Below, piece by piece: positions 54,202 to 62,757 of a stretch of 64,000 nucleotides of DNA (its first letter is position 1; the number at the start of each line of letters is the position of its first letter). A program made the position numbers and the translations under genes. The notes under the pieces were generated by a model that was given only the letters and a program-made list of their open reading frames with translations, had not been told where the DNA came from and searched no databases. Origin of the DNA: Chryseosolibacter indicum (GTDB lineage: Bacteria > Bacteroidota > Bacteroidia > Cytophagales > Cyclobacteriaceae); contig NZ_JAHESD010000020.1 in the NCBI RefSeq assembly GCF_018598585.1, positions 1 to 64,000 on the forward strand, given 5' to 3'.

Positions 54202-56985
54202 TTAACGACGAGAATTAAAGTTGCCCAGCCTATAGGTAACCGTAAATAAGAAGTACCGGGTAAGTACATTGCTCTCCCGGTCTTCTATAAAAGTCTCAGT
54301 AATGTCACGGCTAATGCTGTTGTTCTGATTAAGAATGTCAAAAGCATTTAACTTAACCTCCAGCGATTGATCTTTCAGGAATTTATATCCCAAGCCTGCA
54401 TTCCAATACCATATCGATTGATCAAACTGCGCTGACAAACCGTTATACATAATGGTGTTAAGATTGCTTGAAAAAACAAATCCTTTCCAAAAGATCCAGT
54501 TTAGCCGAAGGTTCAAATTCTGGTTTAAATAGTTATTATCTGATTGCTGCTGAAGCGAATTCTTTACAATAGTATAATTTGCAGTATAGCCGACTGTAAA
54601 ATCTATTTTCTCATTAATGTTACTGCTAATAATAATACCCTGACTGATTCCATAATTGCGAGCAAGGTTCTGAGCTCCATTAATAAGTGTAGGGATTCGA
54701 TTATAGTTTAAACCTGAAGTAAAATTAACATTTGACTTGATTACGGAAAGAGGGATGCCATAGGTGATCATTGTTCTTGCGTTTTGATACCCATCTACAT
54801 TAACAGGAAAAGATAACTGTGTACCTCGTGTTAACGTAATACCATTTACAACTGTGTCTTTAACTGCTATTATAGACGTGTTGGTAATATAATTTTGTGT
54901 GAGTCCTGCATTTACCATTACCAGAAGACTAGATGACGCATTCGGATTTGTGTTACCATAACGAATGGTGACATTGTGACTATAGTCCTGCGACAAATCT
55001 GGATTCCCTGTTCTCAAAAACAAGGGATTCCTGTTATCGATTACGTTCTGCAATTGCGAAACAGAAGGTGCATTAGTAGAAGACCTATATTGAATTCGCA
55101 CATTTTCTGTTGATGTGAATTTATAATTTAATGAAAATTGTGGCAACACGTTGCTAAAAGAACGGTCTACAGAAAAGACGTAAGGAAAAGATTGATCACT
55201 AATTAGTCGCGCCTGCTGATAATTTAAACCGGTGTTAAAATTGAGCTTTTTGTTGTTGTACCTGTAGCTTACACCTCCACGTTGCGTAATATATTCGTTA
55301 TCAAAAGTGTTGGAGAGTAAACTATCAAGTACAGTATAGGTTTCAGTAGAAGAGGCATAGTTAAAAGTTTTCTTATCCGTCTTACTATTCCTATAACTTG
55401 GTGAATAATTTAATTGCAACTGACCGCGTTTGCCTACAGGCTCTGTAAATGCCAGGTTAGGAGATATAGACCAGGTATCGGTGAAATTATCTGACTGCTG
55501 ATCTCGTACATTTGTTTCACCTTCTTCCATCTCATCATCCATAGAAAACAGGGAGGTATTTCCTTCTCTATTATTTATCTCTGTATTTATTCCTACAGAA
55601 AGTGATCTTCCTCTTTTTTTGAATCGATGCCTAAACAGTACATTATTGGCAAAATTGTAACCGCTATTGTCTGCATTGTTCTGGTTAGTCAACATTCTCG
55701 AAAAATTACTTTGCACTCCCGAATAGCTGCCATTAAGAAGAGAACGTGCATCATTTTGTTGGAAACTAAGACGAGGTGTTATAACAAGAGAGTTTGCTGA
55801 ATCAATGGAATACTCCAGTCTGCCGTTGAAACGATGGTTGTAGTTCTTGCTGTTAGAGCGATCACTTTCCCGATAGACCAAGCCACTATCAAGAGCAGTA
55901 ATATAAAGCCTGTTCAGGTCGGTAATCCGCTCGTTTTCGGAAGCGTTGAAGAAGTAACTTCCACTAATTTTCATTTTCTTACCCCACTCATCACTATAAT
56001 TTAAGCCAACGGAATGTGTTGTAGATATTCCATTTTGCTGACCAACAGAAAAATTGTTCTCACCTCCACCGCGTTGGCCGCCTCCGCGGTTGCCGCGTCC
56101 TCCTCGGCCACCTCCACCGGAAGTATTCATAACACCTAGCAAATCTTCACTGCTAAAATTTTGCTGATTGACATTATTAGAAAGGCCGACAAGAGAAAGT
56201 CTGCTAGTGCCCTTAAAAGCATTGATGTTTCCTCCTGCAGAATAAAGACCGTCCTGACCTATGCCTGCATACACTCTTCCAAATTGTCCATTGTTCATTC
56301 CCTTCTTTGTAACTATATTCACAGTCTTCCTTGTTTGTCCGTCATCAAATCCGGAAAACTGTGATTGCTCACTCATCCGGTCAAATACTTCTATTTTATC
56401 AATAATTTCCGCAGGCAAGTTCTTTAACGCAAGTGCTGCATCATCTCCGAAAAATTCCTTTCCGTCTACCAATACCTGTTGTACAGTTTCTCCCTGTACT
56501 TTAAGACCTGAATTGTCCGATGTCATTCCCGGCATCTTTGCAATTAAATCTTCAGCAGAGGCATCGCGGTTTGTTTTAAAAGCATTGGCGTTATATTGAA
56601 CCGTATCACCTTTTTGTTCTACCTGTATTGCGTTCCCGGCTATTTCAACACTTTTTAAGGTTGTTGTTCCCTGTGACAGTTTAATATTTCCAAGATCTAT
56701 TGAAGCACCTCTTATATTCACTGCGACTTTTCGTGAAGAATAACCCAAATAAGAAATACCGAGTACATAATTACCTTCTGAAATATTATTAAACAAAAAC
56801 TTTCCTTCTACATCTGTGACAACTCCGCTGCGTATAGTTGTGTCCTGGGCAGGATATAACCATACGGAAACTCCTATGAGAGAACTACTATCTGAACTAT
56901 CTTGTATTTTTCCTGATACAGAAAAGTTTTGAGCAAAACCAACGGAACATAGTAACGAGAATAAACATGCTAAAATCTTCATCAC
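54202..56985 (-). CDS. Outer-membrane beta-barrel TonB-dependent-like receptor, Gly/Arg-rich insert
   Basis: A 927-residue outer-membrane protein with signal peptide (ILACLFSLLCSVGFAQ). A carboxypeptidase-regulatory-like domain (FSVSGKIQDSSDSSSLIGVSV to GNYVLGISYLGYSSR) precedes a short plug (AEDLIAKMPGMTSD, QQVLVDGKEFFGDDAALALKNLPAEIIDKIEV). A large barrel of the outer membrane beta-barrel family (PF14905 type) follows, ending in TRYFLFTVTYRLGNFNSRR. Residues about 288-312 are Gly/Arg-rich (GGGGRGGRGNRGGGQRGGG). No SusD neighbour, so it is not a classic SusC. Ligand unknown. Confidence 0.9.
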   Translation of the reverse strand: MMKILACLFSLLCSVGFAQNFSVSGKIQDSSDSSSLIGVSVWLYPAQDTTIRSGVVTDVEGKFLFNNISEGNYVLGISYLGYSSRKVAVNIRGASIDLGNIKLSQGTTTLKSVEIAGNAIQVEQKGDTVQYNANAFKTNRDASAEDLIAKMPGMTSDNSGLKVQGETVQQVLVDGKEFFGDDAALALKNLPAEIIDKIEVFDRMSEQSQFSGFDDGQTRKTVNIVTKKGMNNGQFGRVYAGIGQDGLYSAGGNINAFKGTSRLSLVGLSNNVNQQNFSSEDLLGVMNTSGGGGRGGRGNRGGGQRGGGENNFSVGQQNGISTTHSVGLNYSDEWGKKMKISGSYFFNASENERITDLNRLYITALDSGLVYRESDRSNSKNYNHRFNGRLEYSIDSANSLVITPRLSFQQNDARSLLNGSYSGVQSNFSRMLTNQNNADNSGYNFANNVLFRHRFKKRGRSLSVGINTEINNREGNTSLFSMDDEMEEGETNVRDQQSDNFTDTWSISPNLAFTEPVGKRGQLQLNYSPSYRNSKTDKKTFNYASSTETYTVLDSLLSNTFDNEYITQRGGVSYRYNNKKLNFNTGLNYQQARLISDQSFPYVFSVDRSFSNVLPQFSLNYKFTSTENVRIQYRSSTNAPSVSQLQNVIDNRNPLFLRTGNPDLSQDYSHNVTIRYGNTNPNASSSLLVMVNAGLTQNYITNTSIIAVKDTVVNGITLTRGTQLSFPVNVDGYQNARTMITYGIPLSVIKSNVNFTSGLNYNRIPTLINGAQNLARNYGISQGIIISSNINEKIDFTVGYTANYTIVKNSLQQQSDNNYLNQNLNLRLNWIFWKGFVFSSNLNTIMYNGLSAQFDQSIWYWNAGLGYKFLKDQSLEVKLNAFDILNQNNSISRDITETFIEDRESNVLTRYFLFTVTYRLGNFNSRR

Positions 56986-57153
56986 TGAACTATAAATAAG
57001 GTATGAAGATTAAAACAAAGATTAAGCCAGACAAGCAATTAGATTTCCAGCAGTATTAGACCGATACAAAAGGCAAAAAAAAGAAGTCAGATAAAAATGA
57101 AAAACTACCAGGATATACGTAGGTCATACCCTAATTAGCAATTAGAGCCCTAA

Positions 57154-58614
57154 CTACTTCTTTAGCGGATCCCAAAATTTACCACTCAGTGTAAACAAGT
57201 ATAAACATCTGGTATTTAAGTTGAACCAATAAGTATCGTTTAATTTGCTCAATTCCTGGCCAAACGTGTTCACCGTTGTCTGGCTGTTTGCCATGGCTGC
57301 AACAGCAAATCCGCCTAGAAAAGCACTATTCAAGCCGTTGGTGCCTCTTGGCGTTCCATTAAGCTCGTATCCATCAACGATCTTTGAAGGTCCAACCAGA
57401 GAGGCCCAGTTCGATATTTTCCTTGACCAGGCTTCTGCTTTATCGTTTCCATTCCAGAGATAATCTAAAGTTATTCTCCAGGGCGCACGACATGCGTCGT
57501 ATCCATAGTGTCCTGCTCTATTATTGGGGCCTGGAGTTCCTGTTGCTGTCTGCCAATCCGGAACCAAACCAGTAACAGGATGTGCGCTTGCGTTTAATGT
57601 AATATAGGTATCATCTGCTAAGTTATTCCATGTGTTATCACCAGTAACTTCAGCAAACACACGGAAGAATGCAGGTGTGTGATACATAATATCCATTTCC
57701 TGACAACCTCCCCAGGCTATATTATTATAACCCGGACCAACGATTAACACACTTTGGTCGTTTACAGAACATTCTTTTACCAAATTGTCTCTGATTATTT
57801 TCAGAATGGATTTCGCAGCATCGAGGTAGGATGGTGCATCCCATTGTTTATACGCTACAATAAGGGCAAAGGCAACATCAAGATCGCCATCTGTAGCACT
57901 ACCCGGATCGATTATTCCATTACAAGTAACAGACCACGCCATCATATTTTTAGCTTGTGCTGTACGCTTACTATTATAAAACCTGTGGATGCCATCAAAC
58001 GTAGCCCTGTCTTTTGCATAGGCCGCGAGCAACATTCCAAAACCTATCGCTTCAACCTTTGTTTCCGTTGAAGGGTCTGCTACTACTCTTAGTCCATCAC
58101 TACATGTAACAACCATTAGCCTTTTCCATCGGTCATATTCGCTCATAGCAAGCGTAGAAGAAATGGTTGAGGGCAAAAATCCGTAAGCGTAAGGTGTGAT
58201 TGTTCCCGAATCATCAGATTCCGAAATTACGATGGTCTTTCTCACCGTTTGGTCCTTGGTATCAACATTCCAATCTATAGAACCTATTACATTATAATCT
58301 CCTGTAGCAGTCTTTTCTAATGCTGTAAAATAAACTACCTCTCCATTCTTTAAAGAAGTTAAAGTACTCATATCAAAGTTTGCAATACCATTCACATCAG
58401 TAACTGCAGCCTTTAAAGCATTTGTTGCGTTACTTCCCTCAGCTTCCAAAGGAGTGGCTTTTAATAAGTAAACATTAATTGATGGCTGTGCAACACCTGC
58501 TGTATTCGTTACCTTGATTTCTACGTCACTAATATTTACATCATCTTCTTCTTTATCACAACCCAAAATCAAAAAAACGGGAAACAACAAAAGATAAATG
58601 GCCATCTTCTTCAT
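57154..58614 (-). CDS. Glycoside hydrolase family 8 lipoprotein
   Basis: A 486-residue lipoprotein (FLILGCDKEEDD, Cys 19). Residues about 25-130 are an Ig-like domain. The GH8 alpha/alpha barrel spans about 140-486. Acid Glu188 is in KVEAIGFGMLLAAYA and the signature ATDGDLDVAFALIVAYKQW (240-258) nearly fits the GH8 motif, with Val in place of Ile/Met. The proposed base Asp region is GHYGYDACRAPWR. GH8 includes endoglucanases, lichenases, chitosanases and exo-oligoxylanases; the acidic +2 residues suggest surface exposure. It stands alone between the receptor and a kinase. Substrate beta-glucan, xylan or chitosan is open. Confidence 0.9.
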   Translation of the reverse strand: MKKMAIYLLLFPVFLILGCDKEEDDVNISDVEIKVTNTAGVAQPSINVYLLKATPLEAEGSNATNALKAAVTDVNGIANFDMSTLTSLKNGEVVYFTALEKTATGDYNVIGSIDWNVDTKDQTVRKTIVISESDDSGTITPYAYGFLPSTISSTLAMSEYDRWKRLMVVTCSDGLRVVADPSTETKVEAIGFGMLLAAYAKDRATFDGIHRFYNSKRTAQAKNMMAWSVTCNGIIDPGSATDGDLDVAFALIVAYKQWDAPSYLDAAKSILKIIRDNLVKECSVNDQSVLIVGPGYNNIAWGGCQEMDIMYHTPAFFRVFAEVTGDNTWNNLADDTYITLNASAHPVTGLVPDWQTATGTPGPNNRAGHYGYDACRAPWRITLDYLWNGNDKAEAWSRKISNWASLVGPSKIVDGYELNGTPRGTNGLNSAFLGGFAVAAMANSQTTVNTFGQELSKLNDTYWFNLNTRCLYLFTLSGKFWDPLKK

Positions 58615-58774
58615 ATCTATTTCGAAAGGTTAAAACATCATTCCGCACAAGAGATTGCATTTCGGCAATCTATACAATGTAATGATTTGTTTTTCGATTA
58701 TCAAGAAGTGAAGAGAATGGAATTATTGATTTATAAAGTTGTGCAACATTTTCATTGTGTAAGTTCGACAAGCA

Positions 58775-61700
58775 TTATTCAGCGACAGCAGGAAACCTTA
58801 TTATAAAAACTGAACCTTTACCTACACTGCTTTCAACGTCTATGGCTCCATTTAACGCATCTACCTGCGTTTTTACCAAAAATAATCCAAGTCCTTTGCC
58901 TTCTACTTCAAGATGAAAGCGCTGGTAAAGCGTAAAAAGTTTTGCACCATATTTTTTCAAATCAATTCCCTTACCATTATCGGAGATTGAAAAGCCATAA
59001 CCTTCACTATTTTTAAACGTTGCTAGTCGTATTATCAGCTTGCGATTGGTAACCTTATATTTTATTGCATTAGAGATAAGGTTATATATAATGCTGTAGA
59101 AGTAACTTCTTATAACAAAAAACTCATCTATTGCATGTGAATCAATAGATACGTCAGAGTCAATATCGCATAATTGCCCTTCAAATGACTGTATAATTTC
59201 CCTTGCAATCTTTGAAAAAGATATCCATTCTCTTTGCTCAACATAGTTATTCCGGATATCAAGAATCTTATTTATATCCTTAATAACATCATCGAGCCTG
59301 CCTACAGTTTTATGAAACATTTGAAGCAATCCCTGAACCTCCTTATTCATTTCATATTGATCTATTATTTGAAAGAGGCCAAGCATTGAGGCAACCGGAC
59401 CTCGAAGGTTATGAGATGCTATGAAGGAGAACTGAAGCAGCTCACTGTTTTGATTAAGAAGTTGTTGGAGAATGATATTTTTGTCAGCCTCCGCATTCTT
59501 CCTTGCAGTAATATCACGAAAATTAGTTACGATGCCATTGACATTTTTCTTATCCAATAGATTTACTGCCGTACCCTCCATCCATTGGTAATGGCCCTGC
59601 CTATGTTTCGATCGGAACTGAATATAGAATAAGTGCCCGGGGTTTTCAAAAAGACTTGCAACAAATGATTCAAACGCTACTTTGTCGTCATCATGCACCA
59701 AGGTTAATCCACCAAGTTCCAAAAACTCCTCTATACTATAACCTGTAATTTTAGTTACGCCAGGACTCACATACACAAGCTTGCCTTTACTATCCGTAAG
59801 GCCTATAATATCCTCTGTGTTTTCTACCAGCGCACGAAAACGTTCTTCGCTTTGAACAATTTTCTCCTGAGCATTCTTCTGTGCCGTTATATTATGAGAG
59901 GTTATACAATATCCGATCTGATTATTCTGGTCTGTTTTAACCGGAGAAACAGATACATTAAACCATTGTGTTAAAGAATCTTTTTCATATTCGGTATTGT
60001 ATCTGACAATGTTACCTAATTCTACTTGAGTAAGTACATCTCTAAATCTCTGCTTATAATCATCGCGCACGTATTCAAAAATATTCTTACCTTTTTGAAT
60101 CTCTTTACCCAATAAGTCCTTCGAGAATTCAAAAGACCCTCGGTTAAATGTTACTATCCTAAAATCCTTATCAAGCAGCGTAAATAAATCGTCTGTATTT
60201 TCAAATATGGACTTTAGGTTTGCCTCATTTTCTTTTTGCACAGTAATATCAACGGAAATGATACAAACATTTGTAATTACATTATTGGTATAAATAGGTT
60301 CGTACCTTAGCAAATGGGTAATAATTCCATGTGATGAAGGAAACGTAGCTTCCGCCTGTACAACCTCACCTGACAAAGCGCGCAAAAAGTACTGCCTTGC
60401 TATTTCACTCCTTTCTTTCGTTGTTACCTCCCACAAATACTTTCCCACTTCAGGTTGCTTTCCTGTAACCTTAGACATAAAGTTTTTAAAGGAAACATTA
60501 AATAGAACAACCTTCCCAACTTTATCCATCAGAAGGATACCTTCGTGCGTATTTTCAAAAATAATGTTCAGGTTCTTCTGAAATGTCTCAACCTCTTCTT
60601 CTGTCTTTTTCTGGGAGGTGATATCAGTGATAAAACCATCCTCTCTTATTGGCTTACCTTCACTGTTTCTTACAATCTTGCCTTTATAGTAAAGCCATCT
60701 TATTCCTTTTTCTTTATCCAATATTCTGTATGTGGCTTCCGATTTACCGTAATACTCAAGTAGTCGCTCCGCAGTTTCAATCATCAATTTATCATCTGCC
60801 ACCACACCTTCAAACCAAAACTTTCTGTTATTCAACAATTCATTATATGGCTTATTAAAAATCCGTTGTACAGAACGGCTCATATAGTTTTCATTCTTAC
60901 CGGTTAGGTCAAAGGACCAGATGATGTTATCACTGGAATCCAGAACGCGGTTAAGCTGTTCATCCTTTTGTCTTATAATTATGTCTGACTGTGCTTTAAT
61001 AACTTCATTTGCAGCAACAAGACTTTCATTTAAAGAAGCCAGTTGATTATTGCGCTCATACAATTGCTCATTTGAGGTAATCAGCTCTTCATTAAGTGCT
61101 GCAACCTCTTCGTTAGCCTCCTTAAGATTAACGTTTAGAATAACTACCTCTTCTTCCTGCTTCTTGCGGACCAGATCTCTTTTATTGAGAATAACCATGC
61201 TAATCGAAAGAACGAAAAAGAATATCAAGGTAATACTTACGACCAATAGCGATACACCAAACTCCGTTGAAAATAACCCAAGCCAATGTCCCCATAACCT
61301 AATGTAGCCAAGCAATAACGGAACTACCAAAGTAGTAGGTAACAACAGTCTGGCCAATCTGCTCCCTTCGTAAGCTCCTGTGAAATGGTGCATTAGTCCT
61401 TTATCAGGAAAGTAAAGTAGAATAGCCAGCCCTATACAGGTAAAACAAATGGCTGAGCGGATAGACATAGGGATATAAGGAATATGACCATAAAATTCAG
61501 GCACGTTATAAATGTAACCCAATATCGAAAACCACGATACGATAAGAATTACAATAGAAAGAGCCTGCGTTACTTTAGCATACTTACTATCTCTTATCAG
61601 GAGCAACGAAATACCCAAAAGAATAAAATTAAAAGCAGAGCTTGGAGCAAACTGTCCATACGATTCTCTGAGAGCCGGAGCTGCAGAAAGTCTGAGAAAC

Positions 61701-62008
61701 TCGTCTATGTAATTAAATACCGGGACTAGTTCATTAAAAAGTTTTAACAGCCCTATCACTATAGCGGTTATTGATAGCACTTTGGCTAATGAATAGTTTC
61801 GAGGTGAAGATTGAGTTCTGATGAGTAATAAAGTAATAGCACATAAATTAAAAGTAATAGCCGCAACAGGATTCATGGCGATGATCCCTTGATCAGGTCC
61901 TAATAAAAAAGAAATATCAAAGATCCACCCAATAAGTGATACGGACGAAACAAAGATAACTACCAGTGTAAAGTAAAAGGTCCAGCTTTTCAATTTCTCA
62001 CCTGACAT
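58775..62008 (-). CDS. Membrane-anchored four-PAS sensor histidine kinase
   Basis: A 1077-residue kinase. About 7-8 transmembrane helices form the N-terminal 280 residues (FTLVVIFVSSVSLIGWIFDI, YSLAKVLSITAIVIGLL, LLIRDSKY, VSITLIFFFVLSISMVI). A coiled coil (LNVNLKEANEEVAALNEELI) follows, then four PAS units: about 350-470, 475-600, 600-720 and 725-845. HisKA has the variant H-box SHNLRGPVASMLG common in Bacteroidota. HATPase_c carries NLISNAIKYK, SDNGKGID and GKGLGLFLVK. No receiver domain and no adjacent regulator. It lies 161 bp upstream of the GH8 gene on the same strand; whether it controls GH8 is unknown. Confidence 0.92.
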   Translation of the reverse strand: MSGEKLKSWTFYFTLVVIFVSSVSLIGWIFDISFLLGPDQGIIAMNPVAAITFNLCAITLLLIRTQSSPRNYSLAKVLSITAIVIGLLKLFNELVPVFNYIDEFLRLSAAPALRESYGQFAPSSAFNFILLGISLLLIRDSKYAKVTQALSIVILIVSWFSILGYIYNVPEFYGHIPYIPMSIRSAICFTCIGLAILLYFPDKGLMHHFTGAYEGSRLARLLLPTTLVVPLLLGYIRLWGHWLGLFSTEFGVSLLVVSITLIFFFVLSISMVILNKRDLVRKKQEEEVVILNVNLKEANEEVAALNEELITSNEQLYERNNQLASLNESLVAANEVIKAQSDIIIRQKDEQLNRVLDSSDNIIWSFDLTGKNENYMSRSVQRIFNKPYNELLNNRKFWFEGVVADDKLMIETAERLLEYYGKSEATYRILDKEKGIRWLYYKGKIVRNSEGKPIREDGFITDITSQKKTEEEVETFQKNLNIIFENTHEGILLMDKVGKVVLFNVSFKNFMSKVTGKQPEVGKYLWEVTTKERSEIARQYFLRALSGEVVQAEATFPSSHGIITHLLRYEPIYTNNVITNVCIISVDITVQKENEANLKSIFENTDDLFTLLDKDFRIVTFNRGSFEFSKDLLGKEIQKGKNIFEYVRDDYKQRFRDVLTQVELGNIVRYNTEYEKDSLTQWFNVSVSPVKTDQNNQIGYCITSHNITAQKNAQEKIVQSEERFRALVENTEDIIGLTDSKGKLVYVSPGVTKITGYSIEEFLELGGLTLVHDDDKVAFESFVASLFENPGHLFYIQFRSKHRQGHYQWMEGTAVNLLDKKNVNGIVTNFRDITARKNAEADKNIILQQLLNQNSELLQFSFIASHNLRGPVASMLGLFQIIDQYEMNKEVQGLLQMFHKTVGRLDDVIKDINKILDIRNNYVEQREWISFSKIAREIIQSFEGQLCDIDSDVSIDSHAIDEFFVIRSYFYSIIYNLISNAIKYKVTNRKLIIRLATFKNSEGYGFSISDNGKGIDLKKYGAKLFTLYQRFHLEVEGKGLGLFLVKTQVDALNGAIDVESSVGKGSVFIIRFPAVAE

Positions 62009-62301
62009 ATCAGTACTAATTACAAGACGAAAAACCCATCTATCAACTCATGGGCTAGAGCTAATAAATGGGCTTGCTATAAAGTTAGAAGAGAAGTCGA
62101 TAAATAAAAATTATACTGACAACAAACTTCTATAATGTTATAGAAATCAGTGTTGCTGGTATTACTTAGATTGATTTTAAATATATGTCAGACGTAAGAC
62201 ATTAGATGCTATTTTAAAACAGAACCCGCAATAGCACCACTTATAGTTAACATAGCCGTTTAGTAAAAATGTTATTTACACTATGTTCAGTTTTTATCAG
62301 C

Positions 62302-62754
62302 TCAGGTAATATTAGGATAATATAGATTTGAAAAGGGATTACCACATGGATAATTATAAGGCGTAAATATTCTTCCGCTGTACTTTACTTCGTCATTGTC
62401 TCCCAGTTTTTCCCAGAAGTAATTGGTTGAAAGTAAAAAGTTGCCAGTTACTATTGATCGAAGCTCTGTATACAGTCCCTCATAAGGCAGGGGGAGCCCA
62501 AGCGGTTTAAGACGAGAGTACGCAGCAAGAAATTTCCATTTTTTATCACCAAAGCGAAAGGGGTCGTGCTTCACCACATCCGCCGCATACCGCTTTATGT
62601 CTTCCTGTTTCACGTTGAGCTGGCTTACGTCTTCCTTTACCATAGAAACAATAAGTTTTTCCATTCCAGGTAATGTAACACCAAACGCGCCAACGGATAA
62701 GACGAGACCCGCGGCACTTGCTCCTGTAATAGCCAAAAATTTTCTTCTCTTCAT
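62302..62754 (-). CDS. Small twin-arginine protein, probable gamma-like subunit of the GMC dehydrogenase
   Basis: A 150-residue protein starting MKRRKFLAITGASAAGLVLSVG, a twin-arginine signal. The short mature region (KRYAADVVKHDPFRFGDKKW) ends in TPYNYPCGNPFSNLYYP, with one conserved-looking Cys. In FAD-dependent glucose/sorbitol dehydrogenases a small Tat-exported subunit of similar size carries the folded flavoprotein to the periplasm. Its start follows the GMC stop by 3 bp, so the two are translated together. Family (gluconate_2-dh3-like) is suggested by context and length more than by sequence. Confidence 0.65.
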   Translation of the reverse strand: MKRRKFLAITGASAAGLVLSVGAFGVTLPGMEKLIVSMVKEDVSQLNVKQEDIKRYAADVVKHDPFRFGDKKWKFLAAYSRLKPLGLPLPYEGLYTELRSIVTGNFLLSTNYFWEKLGDNDEVKYSGRIFTPYNYPCGNPFSNLYYPNIT

Positions 62755-62757
62755 AAA

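Noticed and set aside
56062-56119. GC-rich repetitive stretch resembling a short repeat array
   Set aside because: It is the coding sequence of the Gly/Arg-rich loop of the receptor, with Gly and Arg codons causing the repetition.
57131-57145. CTAATT-AGC-AATTAG hairpin after the GH8 gene
   Set aside because: AT-only 6-bp stem without a T-run; too weak to call a terminator.
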